DNA of 64,000 nucleotides from Coriaria nepalensis (lineage: Eukaryota > Streptophyta > Magnoliopsida > Cucurbitales > Coriariaceae), in assembly GCA_027186245.1 (NCBI GenBank), contig CP114493.1, forward strand, positions 1,185,501 through 1,249,500, read 5' to 3'. Each line of letters opens with the position of its first letter. The stretch's first letter is position 1. The notes below the pieces were generated by a model, which searched no databases, had not been told where the DNA came from, and was given only the letters and a program-made list of their open reading frames with translations. This document shows, in pieces, positions 36,717 through 48,526 of this stretch. The translations under genes and the position numbers were made by a program.

Positions 36717-37541
36717 AAAGAGGTGTTTGACTTTATGTCAAAAAATATTATGTCAATAACCTTATTTTTATTTTATTTGTTAGATAACTTTATATCTTTA
36801 TTTTTTTTATTTAATAAAAAATAAAATAAATTTATATTTATACCCTCTTCTCTTCTTCTTCCACTTTCTTACCTTTCTTCTCTTTCCACAAAAACGACGA
36901 CGACTTACCGCAACAAAAAATAACGACTGACTTATAACTACCGTAACCAAAATAACGGCTGCCTTTGCTCCCATTGTCTGACTTTTTCTCGATCATTCGT
37001 CGGAGAGAATGATCTGTAATTAGATAGAAGCGCTGGAGAAGGAGAACATCAAATTTGTACTTTGGTACGTGTTATCCTTTTTTATTATTCTTCACTTTTT
37101 TTGTAATGGGTATATAATTCTTCTTTAAATTTGTTTATTTCGGCTCTTCTTCAACGGATTCGGCGACATAGATCTGAACATGATTTTGGACCAGTGATAA
37201 TTGGATCAGAATGTTGGACCTTTCATGATTTCAGTCTAACATTTCGGTTTGATTAAACCTAGTCCGAAATCTTGGTCCTAAATTTCATATTTTTTTCTAT
37301 ATCAAAATTATAATTGATAAATTATCATTTTTTTTTCGAAATGTTGTCATATATATTTATAGTCATATACTTCACACATGGAATGGAAGAATGACGACTA
37401 CACCTCAAAATTATCGATATCTTCGTAATGGGAGAAGTGGTATTCACATTCCAGAGTGACGTCAAGTACACAATATTGGTAATGATCAAAATGAAAATTA
37501 TGAGTTATGATGATGGTGGCGATTGATATCTAAATAACAGT
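36717..37541. other. Interval between the fold-back element and the Mutator-like relic
   Basis: AT-rich. It may contain the 5' end of the Mutator-like element, but no terminal inverted repeat was recognised. Confidence 0.35.
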
Positions 37542-39420
37542 ATGAAAGTGGAGAGAAATATTGTTGAGCCTGAGGTTGAGGTTGAGAATGAGGACGAAGA
37601 GATTGAGAATGAGATGGAGGATGAGACAGAAGATGCGAAGGAGGGTGAGGTAGATAATGGTAATTTTTTATTTCAGGATGACTACTTTGATGGATTAGTA
37701 CTTACCTATAATATACCTGATTCTTTATATGCTCAAGATGATCTGGATCTGATACCTAATTTACCACAATTAGAAAATGAAATTGAAGATAAGGGGCAAT
37801 GATGAGTATTGGAAGCAATTTACTCCTAATTGCTTCTTCCCAATCAAGCGGTGATGAGTTTTATCGCACTCAATTCTTTGAGTCAAAGAAAGAGCTAAAG
37901 ATGAGTCTACATATACATACTATCAGACGGAATTTTGAATTCAAAGTGAAGAAGTCAAGTAAGACTACATATGTTGTTAGCTGTATATACACAAATTGCA
38001 AGTGGATGCTCCATGCTACAAAAAAGAAAGAATGTTCATTTTTCAAATTCAAACTTATAAGGATAACCACACATGTAACTTGGACTATTTGCATGACAAA
38101 AATTTGCAATTATCCGCATTGGTAATCATAACACATTTGATGAATAGTTGCAACGAGGGTCTTAACCCAAAAATGATAAAAATTTTAGCCCGTAATAATC
38201 TTAAAGTTAATATTACTTACTTGAAGATATGGAAAATAAGGTCTATTGCATGTGATCTAGTTCGGGATATAGCCTATGAGAACAATGCAAGGTTGCCATG
38301 TTACTTTGTCGTAATAAAAATGGTAAATCTGAATACTGTAACTGCACTTTTGAAGGATAGAGAAAGAAGGTTTACTTATTATTTCATGGATTTTATGGCA
38401 TCCATTACAGGGTTTAAGTTGATGTAAAAAATTATTTGTATTGATGAGACATTTTTAAAGTGCAAATATAAAGGCATGCTTCTAACCACAACTGCACATG
38501 ATGACAACCAACTCTATCTGATAGCATGGGATGTCGACTCAAAGAATGAGACATCTTGAACTTGGTTATTGACTATGATTTAAGAAAAGATACTTGATGC
38601 CTTTAATTTAGTATTCGTTTTAGATTGATCGTAGAGTATTAAACATGTTGTACAAAGTATTTACCCGAATTCAAAATAAGGAGCATGTATTTGGCACATT
38701 GGACAAAATATCAAGTCGAGATTTAGGAGTAATGGAATGGTCTCTCTATTCAAGATGACAGCCAAAACATATAGGCTATAAGAATTCAACAAATATTTCA
38801 ATGAGATCAGAGCATCACATCCTAGTGTGGCAGCGTATCTAGATGATATTGGTTTCGAATATTGGTCAATAGCTAATTTCTAGGGTCTTAGATATGATAC
38901 TATGACAAATAATAATTTTGAATCACATAACGTTGTATTGAAGGATATGCATGAATATCCAATCATAGCCTTGCTCAATAGTATTATGAAGATGATGACG
39001 ACTAGGTTTAATGGTCGAAGAAACGAAGCCAACCAACATACCGATCAGTGCAGTCCTAAGATAGTGAATTTGTTCATAAAAAGATTTGATGAATCATTAA
39101 CAATGAAGACGAGAGTATGAATGGTCATACGTATGAAGTGACATAAAGAAATACTAGTGTTATTGTCAACTTAAGGGCAAATGGTTGTACTTGTAGGATG
39201 TTTGACTTGAATAAAATTATGTGCGCGCATGCCGTAGAGGTTGCGTGGTCTAAATGTGTGAGTGTGTACCCATTGTGTTCACCATACTACTAAACTCTAA
39301 ATTGGATGGCCGCATATGCAAAATTAATTCCTGTACCACTTACTAGCGACTCAGATTTTTTGAAAAAGGTTTAGTCAATTGTGGTTCTACCATCCATCAT
39401 GCATAAATAAAGTATAAGAC
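37542..39420 (+). pseudogene. Degenerate Mutator-like (MuDR) transposase
   Basis: An acidic N-terminal segment (about 37542-37800, rich in Glu) leads into the MuDR DNA-binding domain (ELKMSLHIHTIRRNFEFKVK, then CIYTNCKWMLHATKK, 37888-38030). After a frameshift the plug region follows (KDNHTCNLDYLHDKNLQL). The transposase core has CIDETFLKCKYKGMLLTTTA near 38437, carrying the first catalytic Asp. A SWIM zinc finger, C-x-C-x(n)-C-x-H, is kept near 39187-39230 (CTCRMFDLNKIMCAH), followed by SPYY. Numerous stops (for example 38426 and 38881) and shifts break the frame. The family moves DNA by cut-and-paste. Not functional here. Confidence 0.85.
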
Positions 39421-39923
39421 TCAAAATCAAACACATATCTTCAACTAGGGAATACTTATATTTTCAACTGGGGAATAAATACCGAGGAAAATAAAATATG
39501 GTAATTACATCAGTTTTGGACAAAACATGAAGATTTATCAGAACACGATTCCACCAGTACTCATTGAAAACACTTCATGATGTTATGTCATGTTTATTGT
39601 AAGAAAAACTATTATTATTAGTAAAAATTATTATGTTTTGTTTTATTATTGTAATAAAAATTGTTAAAATAAAGTATTAGTCTTTTTATGTTTTTTTTTT
39701 TTAAATTTCATTTAATTTTGATTTATTTATATAATTTTAAAAAGTATGTATTAAAAAATTATTAAATGAGAGTTGAGAAATGATTATTGAGCCGATGGTA
39801 TTCTTACAAATTCTTTATTTCAAATTCTTCTCCGTAAAGGGTAATAAATATTCCCTTTAATTATTTAATAATTTGTCATAATTAAAAAGTAAAAAAGTTC
39901 TTTCTTCGTCTTCTAAATAATAA

Positions 39924-39954
<31 letters not shown>

Positions 39955-40115
39955 GGAAAATATTTAATATTTCTGTTACATGGGACAAAAAAAAAGGAAG
40001 GACCCTTTTATGTGGACTGGATTCCACGTCCTTATCTTACACGACGCGTTAAAAGAAATATACAACAAAAATACATAATTCTTTCTCTAAGAAACTCGAG
40101 CCCACGGACATGAAC

Positions 40116-40178
40116 CACGTGGCACGTGGCACGTGACGTGTACAATTGAAGACAAGAGAGACAACTACCTTATAAAAG
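40116..40178 (+). promoter_or_regulatory. Triple G-box with TATA box (distal promoter-like island)
   Basis: Three CACGTG cores occur in 20 bases (40116-40121, 40123-40128, 40130-40135) at a strict seven-base spacing, followed by GACGTGTACA. TATAAAAG lies at 40171-40178. CACGTGGC elements are binding sites for bZIP and bHLH factors in abscisic-acid and light responses. The same order of elements recurs at 41201-41246. Confidence 0.6.
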
Positions 40179-41200
40179 AGAATATTTTCTTCTACTTATT
40201 AAAAAAAGAGAAAAATGTAACAAATAATTTATAATAAGAATTTAAAATTTTATGATAATTTTATATTTGATTTTCTATATATATATATATATTATCTATT
40301 TCTTTTATTATAATTAATTATTATTATTTATGTATAAAAATAAATGAGATTAAAAATAAAAATATAATAATAAAATAAAGAAAATGTTAGAAATATATAT
40401 AGTTTTTAAATTCATAAAATATATCATATTAATATATTCTAAAATCCCTCTATATGACAATCTCATGTAAATTTGGTAGTATGAGAATCGTTTCGAGTTT
40501 TTTGTGTAGCTCCATAATTTACCTTCGATTAAAAAGGAAGTCTAACTTTCAAAAATTGAAAAAGGAAGAAAACGAGAGATAAGTGATTATTTTTTGCATT
40601 AAAAAAGAAATTTTAACAGTTTAAATTGATTCAGATTTAGATAATAAAAATAAAATAAAAGAATAATTATATATTTAATAATATTATTTCATATTAAATT
40701 TTTATTAATCTTATTAAAAAGAAAAATATTAAAATTTTTATTTTTATTTTATTTTAACTATATTATTTTTAAAATATTTACATTAGGTTAATTAAATATC
40801 TATATTAATTATATTTATTTAGAATATAAATTATTTTTATAAAAAATTACTTCAATAAAGTTGTTAAATTTATTTTAATAGTATTTTCTTTCTCTTTTTA
40901 ATTTTTTAATTTTTTAATTTTTACTTAAAAATAATAATAATACTCTCTCTCTTATTAATTCTTTTATTAAATAAATTCATAAAATAAAAATAATAGTTAT
41001 TTTGAATAAAAATAAATAAATAAAATTAATACGACTTTACTTAAAAAATTATTAATTAAAATATCATATATATATATATAATTAAATTAAATTAAAAAAA
41101 TTTAATAAAAAAGTTGAGTGAGTATTCTTAAAATAAAATTATAGATTAACTCTTATCGATTTCACATAAATCCTGCTCACCGGCCTACGCCTCCCCGTCC

Positions 41201-41246
41201 ACATGGCATGTGACGTGTACACGTGAAGGCAGACTCCCTATAAATA
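41201..41246 (+). promoter_or_regulatory. Proximal core promoter of the MA3 gene
   Basis: ACATGGCATGTGACGTGTAC followed by ACGTGAAGG and a TATA box (TATAAATA, 41239-41246). It lies just upstream of a CT-rich leader, so it is the likely start region for the MA3 gene. It resembles the distal island at 40116-40178 base for base over about 25 bases, with point changes in the G-boxes. Confidence 0.65.
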
Positions 41247-41871
41247 GTTCCCCCTCCGACACGTCCTTTCTTCTCATTCTCATCCATTTTCTTCTCTCTT
41301 TCTGTTTCAATTTTCAATCTTCAATCGATTGGGACATTAAGAGAACAATACTCTGCATCCAGAAAAACGGTCCGATAATACGGAACCCTTGATCTAGGGT
41401 TCTTTTCCGGTTCAATTAGCCGGAACTGAGATTTCGTGGAGTTCGAAACGGAGTTCCGATTCTGTCTTGGCTCGAGATCCGGGCCAAGCGCAGAAGAATC
41501 GGACTCGAGGTATTTTCATCAGTTGGATAGGTAACTTCCTCCATATTTCGTTATGATTCTTTTGTGTTATCTGGATGTCTGGATTGCTTTATCAGTGTCC
41601 GCAAAAAGGAAATGGAACTTGCAGCTTGAATCTAAGAACTTGTTGTTTTTTGTAACTTCAAAAATCAATGGATTTGATGTTTTTCTTAGTTATGATCTTG
41701 AATTTATTTTTATTTCCTTTACTCCCTTAGGAGCCAAACATTATTCAGTTGACGAATCATTCTTATATATATATATTCGTTTTATTTTTTATTTTTAGTG
41801 GTTAACCGACTCAATTAGTTTTTATTTGTTTAAGTTATTAATCTATTTCCTTTGAATATAAGAAACTAAAC

Positions 41872-44860
41872 ATGGTGGAGACCTTGTTGGATTCTGGCAA
41901 GTATTACAGTAAGGTAGCCCCATGCTTTTTTTTTTTTTCCTTTTCGGGTGTGGGTGTAATTTAATTAGTACTTATGTTTTGTTTTGTTACGAGTTTCAAT
42001 AAACATATCAGGAGAAAATGGCATCAAAAGAGGGATTTTTGACAGATGAGCAGAGGGAGCAGTTAAACGTAGCGTGTGAAGGTTTAGAGGCTTTGTCATT
42101 ATCATCCCCGAAGTCGCCCAAGCCCATGCTGTCTGAACATCATGTAATAGCTTCCGGTGCTGGGAACATGTTGGGGAATGTCCGTCGCACCTCGGACAAG
42201 CTTGGGCGAGTGAAGAAGGGTAAGCCTATGTGAAATGCTTTCTGGAATTGGTTTTTTTTTTTTTTTATAAAAAATGTTGGATTGTCGCAAGATATTGAGT
42301 TCATTTAGAAATCATTAAAGAAATTTCCTTTTATATGCTATGTCCTCTTGGATTATATCATTGTGGGATGTTCCATTCATCAAGGTGACATAGTAACGAC
42401 AAGATATATTCCTTTTATGACCCATTCCATGTCTAATGTTATGTAGTTGGATGGAAAGTTCTGTTTTTGCTCCACAGGATTACTTCCTTTTTATGGTCAC
42501 ACTTCACAACTTTTATTGCTTAGATATATATACCACTGAAAAATAATGCAAAGTTACCATTTGCTTAATAATGCTACTTGTATTGCTTAGATATATTTCC
42601 TCTTGTTGTCACACTTCACAACTTATAAATCGATTGTAATTAATCCTTACCTAAGCATTTGAAGTGCTTTATTTTTTTCCCTATAAGTTCATTCATTTTT
42701 ACCCCGATATTGATGGTGACAGATGGGGTCAGTGGTAAGGGCACATGGGGGAAGCTGCTTGACACAGATGCCGATTCTCACATGGACAAGAATGATCCTA
42801 ACTATGACAGTGGAGAGGTTATTTTGATTCTAAATAATTTGTCCGCTAGTTAAAATTCCTACCCAAAATATGCTATAAACTGTGGCCTTAGATGGGGCTA
42901 ACACGTGGGTCAAGTAGCGATGATGTTAAAATTGTGTCGATATGTGCTGGTTATGGAGGTGTATCATTCCATCTGGAATCTGGGAATGTATTTCTAGTTT
43001 GTAGTAAAGGAAATTTCACCATATCTTTTCGGTCTCCTATATAAAATGGGTATTTTTCGGTCTCCTTATCTTTTCTTCTCTTACAGGAACCATATCAACT
43101 TGTTGAGGCCGCAGGTTCAGACCCTTTAGATGAATACAAGAAACGCATAGTCTCCATTGTAGACGAATATTTCAGCACTGGTAATGCTGAATTGGCTGCA
43201 ACTGATCTTAGAGAACTAGGCTCAGACCTATACCATCCTTACTTTGTGAAGCGTCTTGTTTTGATGGCCCTGGATAGGCATGAAGGAGAAGGAAATGGCT
43301 TCAGTTTTGCTGTCAGCATTTTATGTTGATGTCATGAGCCCTAGTCAGATCAGAGATGGATTCTTCATGCTTCTAGAATCTGCTGACGATCTTGTATTGG
43401 ACATACTGGATGCGGTTGATATCCTCGCCTTGTTTGTAGCTCGTGCTGTTGTTGATGACATTCTTCCTCCAGCTTTTCTCTCAAGGGCTCAGAAATCTCT
43501 CAAAGAAAATTCCAAAGGGTTGGAGGTTGTCCAAACAACCGAAAAGACCTATCTCTCTGCCCCACATCATGCTGAAGTTGTTTTGCGTAAATGGGGTGGA
43601 ACCACTCTCATCACTGTTGAGGAAGTGAAGAAAAAGATCACTAATCTTTTACGCGAATATGTTGAAAGTGGAGACATAGATGAGGCTTGTAGGTGTATTA
43701 GAGATTTGGGTGTTCCCTTCTTTCACCATGAGGTGGTAAAAATGGCCTTAATTCTTGCAATGGAGAACAGAGCAGCTGGACCAGCATTATTGGAGCTCTT
43801 AGATGAAGCTGCTGAGGAAGGGCTGATAAGTTCAAGTCAGGTGATAAAAGGGTTTTCCCGTTTAGCAGATTGTTTGGACGACCTTGTTCTAGACATTCCT
43901 GCAGCCAAAGATTTGTTTGAAATCTTAGTTCCTACTGCTATGTCTCAAGGATGGCTTGATCCTTCGTTGAGATTCCTTGGTGAAGCAATACCACCAGCTG
44001 ATGATCAACGGGTGAGACAGTATAAGGAAGAAGCTAAGGCTATAATCCAGGAATATTTCCTCTCAGATGATATTCCTGAATTAATCCACAGCCTTCAAGA
44101 TATAAGGGCACCTGAGTACAACCCTATATTTCTAAAGAGGCTGATTTCCTCTGCCATGGACAGGAAGAACAGGGAAAAGGAAATGGCATCTGTTCTTCTC
44201 TCTGCCCTTCACATTGAGATTTTCTCAACTGAGGATATGGTAGATGGGTTCATCTTGCTTCTAGAATCTTCTGAAGATACATCACTAGATATTCTAGATG
44301 CTTCCAGTGAGCTCTCTCTTTTCCTAGCCCGAGCCGTGATTGATGATGTGTTGGCCCCACTTAATCTAGAAGAGATAGCAAGTAGATTTAAGGCAAACAG
44401 CACTGGACTTGAGATCGTGAAAATGGCACGGTCACTGATCTCAGCCCGTCATGCTGGAGAGAGGCTCCTGAGGTGTTGGGGCGGTGGAAGCGGGTGGGCT
44501 GTAGAGGATGCAAAGGACAAGATACAGAAGCTTCTAGAAGAATTTGAGAGTGGAGGTGTAGTGAGTGAGGCTTGCCAATGTATAAGGGATCTAGGGATGC
44601 CATTTTTTAACCATGAGGTAGTGAAGAAGGCTTTAGTTATGGCTATGGAGAAGAAGAATGATAGCATGCTTGATCTTTTGCAGGTGTGTTTTAATGAAGG
44701 TTTAATTACTACTAACGAGATGATTAAAGGGTTTACTAGGATTAAGGATGGGCTTGATGATCTTGCTCTCGACATTCCAAATGCCAAGGAGAAATTTGGG
44801 TACTATGTTGAATATGGTAGGAGTAATGGTTGGCTCTTTCCCACTTTTGGTTCTGATTAA
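41872..44860 (+). pseudogene. MA3-domain translation regulatory factor (MRF/PDCD4-like), frameshifted
   Basis: The exons are 41872-41913 (alternative start), 42012-42219, 42723-42817 and 43087-44860, joined in phase. The family (MRF1-4, ECIP1 in Arabidopsis) has four eIF4A-binding MA3 domains and tunes translation, often under TOR control. The N-terminus (MASKEGFLTDEQREQLNVAC) and DGVSGKGTWGKLLDTD are typical. The first MA3 domain starts at LDEYKKRIVSIVDEYF. Then, at 43282/43283, two bases are missing compared with the family's RHDKEKEMAS: the frame reads RHEGEGNG and stops at 43327-43329, leaving about 180-195 residues. The rest, 43283-44860, is a clean frame with the remainder of MA3-1 and MA3-2 to 4, ending in WLFPTFGSD. 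With one defect in about 690 codons, it is either a very young pseudogene or a sequence error. Confidence 0.85.
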
Positions 44861-45283
44861 AGGGAAGGGAAAACCATATATTATTGTATTTGTAATGGGG
44901 GTAAAATGGTCATTTTGGTTTTAAGATACAGAAGGAGATGTTGCTGTACTGTAACGCTGTTGTGGATAGTGTTATTGTTTAGAATCTGATGATGTATCGT
45001 TTGTTTTCGAGTTTTCAGGAGGGGGGTTGGTTTTGTAACTAGTTATGTTTTAGCTAATAATAAGGTTCTCTCTTTTTCAAGTTATAACATATTGTTCTTC
45101 TGAACTAGGCTTTAGATGACATTACTTCTAACGGATGTGCTAGTACTTCGTTGCTATAGGGGGGAAAGAAGGCTTTAAAGCTTCAATTGAGTCGAATAGA
45201 TCTCTCTTCATTATCCGATCCTCCTTTTCCGAGCACATGGCGATTGGATATCGAGGGCCTCAATCCGCACCCTTGACTTCGGT

Positions 45284-45900
45284 TGTTGGGAATTATATTG
45301 GATTGCGACTTGAAATACGTAAATATTATGCCTTTTAAAAAGCAATATTTTTACTATCTCATTTTGTTTGTAAATTTTTGTGATGACTTAAAAATATGAC
45401 AAATTTTTTACAAAATTTTAAATATTTTTCTAGTAATAGAAAAGATGGTAGAGAATGAAATAAGTTATCTTCTACAAATTCCTCATATTTATGAACAAAA
45501 TGACACATTTTACCACAACAGTCACTGTTTTTCAACAGTTAAATTTTAAATTCCTAAATTCAAACTTTAAAAATAACTAACTGAAATTAACTATCAACTG
45601 TTAAAGTCAAATAGTCAAAAATAAAACCAGTCGACCATTGTCACGGGTCGCCAAGTTGCAAACGTGCAAAGTGCTAAATACGCTTAATAAGCACCTCACG
45701 CCACACGTGTGTGTGCGAATCTCATTAGACCACCACTCTTATTTATTATTACATATACTAACTATTTACAATCATTTATAAATACTTTAAATATATTCTC
45801 GCTTTTCAATGTAAGATGCATTAACTCTTATTTATGAAGCATATTTTGGCCTTGGGCCTTTAATTCTTATTTACTTTCTAACCGAAAGGAAAGTCCAACA
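45284..45900 (-). repeat. LTR of a minus-strand copia fragment (617 bp)
   Basis: The segment is bounded by TGTTGG at 45284 and CCAACA at 45895-45900. On the minus strand it is preceded by a polypurine-like stretch (ACTGTGGGAT) and by the copia C-terminal coding end. It therefore fits the 3' LTR of the copia fragment that extends to the right. The partner 5' LTR is not in the window. Confidence 0.65.
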
Positions 45901-46190
45901 ATCCCACAGTAGTTGAAGTATAAATAAAAATTCATCTTCCAAAATTTAAGATGATATAAATGCATAAAATAAAGTATCTGAGACACTTCTGATGAAGTAC
46001 TCTCCACTAATTAATGACTTATTTGTACTATTTATACTATTTGAACTTAATACTAGTCATTTCTTAGTATTAAGGTGGATCTCCTAATTTATGAGTTTCA
46101 GACTCATCCCTCTTGATGTTGAAATTACTAATTGTCTTGAAAAAAGCTTGGTAAAAGGATCAACCAAGTTTTTACTTGATGTCACACGTG

Positions 46191-46195
46191 TAATG
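46191..46195. repeat. Target-site duplication, left copy (TAATG)
   Basis: Directly abuts the TG of the solo LTR and equals 48113-48117. Confidence 0.85.
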
Positions 46196-47519
46196 TGTTG
46201 GGCATGGTGTCCTTAAAGCATATGATGAATATTATTTTAATGAAATAAATAAAAGTGATATTTTTCTATATAATTATTTTGAATGTATTATTATCGAATA
46301 ATATGAATAAATATTATAAAATTTCAAATTCATTAATGTGACTATAATCTTGTATTGGTAGGATATGATTAAGATTATAGACAATGAATTAAATTATCCG
46401 TAATATATTAAAGTATGAAATCCTTAATTTAGTGGTTGCTAGTACAGTCCACTAGCATTGTGAATGCAAGTGATCTAGATTCGGATCACTGATGTAGATA
46501 TACATTTTACTGAAAGTGCTTTATATAATTGGATTATATAGAACATGACTCAATATAAATTAATTCTTTATTAAAATATTGTTTGCCATAAAGAATTAAA
46601 TTCATATCGATAGGTGATCATATGCAGGTTAATCTGAATCCTGAGTAGTCATGAACTCTTGTTTATGTCAACATGATCTTTTGATTCACTCGTCACGGTT
46701 TTTTTGTAAAACAGGCTAAAAACTTTTTTTTGGAGATTCATTGAGATAAGTAGCTGAGAACATAATTTACACATATGGAATCCAAACATTCTTCATAGAA
46801 GATTGTATATTGGTTCCCTTAAATGTTAATTCTGGAATTCAATGATTTTAAGCTCAAATTTATAATCAAGTTATAAATTGATTGTTCATTTAGTGAATTG
46901 ATAGTACTAAAAGATAAAGAGATAATTAGAGGGATAAAACGGTAATTTTGACCAGTTTTAATTATAAATCAATTTTTGGAGGATTGAATGCATGTAATGA
47001 TTATATCAATGAACTACTAGATATTGCTCAGTAAATATGTTCTATAATTGTAAGAGTGCAATCACATATTTTTAGTGGAATAATAATGAGATTAATAAAT
47101 TAGATTTATTAAATTAAAGAGTTTAATTAATAATCTAATTTATTGGAGTTTGGAATTATAGATCCATGGTGCACAGATCGACTCTATAAAATATTGTATG
47201 AGGTAAGAATGACAAATGTTGAAAAAGACTTATTTACAAGAAAATAGTTTTCTATGGCAAATATATAATTATGAGATAATTAGTATTAATTAATTAATTA
47301 AAAGATGTATTTAAGTGGTGAAATTCGGAATTAATTAATTAAATAATAATATATTTGATTTTGAATTGAATATTTTATATATAATATTCAATTGATATGA
47401 GATATTAATTTAATATTAAGATTAGGTAAGTCAAATTTAGATTAGTTTGAGAAACTAATTCAAAATTCAAATAACATATGTTTTTTATTTAAAATAAATG
47501 AGATTCTATTTTAAATGGT

Positions 47520-47710
47520 TTAACTGAATCAAATATATCATTAAAAGAATGATATGATTTAAAATAAATAAGATTTTATCTTAAATTAGATTTGAAAAGA
47601 TTTGATCATATCAAATATATCATTAAAAAGATGATATGATTTAAAATATATAAAACCCTATTTTAAATTAAATTTGAAGAGATTTGATCATAACAAATAT
47701 ATCATATGAT
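47520..47710 (+). repeat. Tandem array of an 82-base unit inside the solo LTR
   Basis: The phrase CAAATATATCATTA and its following GATATGATTTAAAATA recur at about 47529, 47611 and 47693, each time with AGATTTGA-rich spacer. About two and a half copies. Confidence 0.7.
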
Positions 47711-47787
47711 GCTAATCTTATCATGACTGAATTATCAATTCAATTAATTTAAAAAGTTTAAATTAATTAAAATATCTAATGGAGTTC

Positions 47788-47795
47788 TATAAATA
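47788..47795 (+). promoter_or_regulatory. TATA box of the solo LTR
   Basis: TATAAATA, about 320 bases before the LTR end, in a position suiting the U3/R border of a plant LTR. Confidence 0.5.
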
Positions 47796-48112
47796 CATCT
47801 CATTCTAATTATTTAGAGGATTTTTTTTCAAAAGTTTTTTTTTCTGAGTAGGGATTTTTCTGAGAGAAAAAAAAAACCTTGTCATCTTTACGTGCCCACA
47901 CACGTCCTATAGTGTTGAGGATCGACTCACAAGATCGTGGTGTGAGTCTCGACAATCGATTCATGGAGGTTGAGGTATGACCTATTCATATATATATAAA
48001 TTAATTTATATGTATATAGAGGATCGCTAAAAAGTTTTTTAGAAAATTTTTATTATACATTGGGACTAATTCAATCACTTCCCCTGCGAAGTTTCAAACC
48101 GCTTTTCCAACA

Positions 48113-48117
48113 TAATG
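48113..48117. repeat. Target-site duplication, right copy (TAATG)
   Basis: Directly follows the CA of the solo LTR and equals 46191-46195. Confidence 0.85.
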
Positions 48118-48526
48118 ACTATAATTCTACTTTGAATTAATTATCTTACATAATTATGTTTAAGATTAATATGTCTTGACTTCTCTATTATACACTCCGT
48201 TATATGCTTGGGATAGAATGGCATAACTATCACAATATATAGATATAACAAATACTTATTTTGAAGTAAATGAAATATCGAAAAGAAAATCTCTTAGCCA
48301 CTCAGCCTCCTTCTTAGTTGCTGCTAAACCAATAAACTCAGTCTCCATGGTTGAGTGTGTAATGCGTGTTTGCTTCTTGGAATCCCAAAAAATTGCACCA
48401 CCTCTAAGTGTGAACACCTAACCTGTAGTAGATTTATTATTTCATACACTTGATATCCAGCTTACATATGAGTATTGTATACTTAGTTCTTTGGTTCTCT
48501 TAAGATAACCAAACTAGAAATTAGAG

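Larger units (their letters stand above)
39421..41871. other. AT-rich DNA, promoter region and leader of the MA3 gene
   Basis: The part from about 39600 to 41150 is extremely AT-rich with A-runs (39921-39947) and TA runs (40278-40293, 41065-41080). Two GC-richer promoter-like islands, listed separately, lie at 40116-40178 and 41201-41246. The 5' leader of the MA3 gene probably starts near 41270 and is spliced, with a donor candidate near 41530 (GATAG|GTAACT) and an acceptor near 41860. Confidence 0.5.
46196..48112 (+). mobile_element. Solo LTR, 1,917 bp, with 5-bp target duplication
   Basis: It starts TGTTGGGC and ends TTCCAACA, so the six terminal bases are perfect inverted repeats. It is flanked by TAATG on both sides (46191-46195 and 48113-48117). 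No retroviral-type coding sequence lies inside. A TATA box (TATAAATA, 47788-47795) and a following T-rich stretch indicate the plus orientation. It contains an internal 82-base tandem array. It sits inside the RNase H part of an older copia fragment. Solo LTRs arise by recombination between the two LTRs of a full element. Confidence 0.9.
45911..48526 (-). pseudogene. Copia RNase H fragment, split by a solo LTR
   Basis: On the minus strand the right piece (48113-48526) reads RYLKRTKELSIQYS, then GGAIFWDSKKQTRITHSTME and KKEAEWLRDFLF, and on to AYNGVYN. The left piece (45911-46195) continues with NLVDPFTKLFSRQLVISTSR-GM, the usual copia end. The two pieces join in the expected order across the solo LTR at 46196-48112. 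In-frame stops are present (for example in the segment after the RNase H motif). RT, integrase and gag are missing. Not functional. Confidence 0.8.

Noticed and set aside
44209..44787. Minus-strand frames across the MA3 gene
   Set aside because: They are antisense shadows of conserved MA3 domains.
43280..44860. A 526-residue protein starting MKEKEMASVLLSAF as a gene in its own right
   Set aside because: Its ATG arises only from the two-base loss inside the first MA3 domain. The upstream exons and phase show that the real gene starts near 41872-42018.
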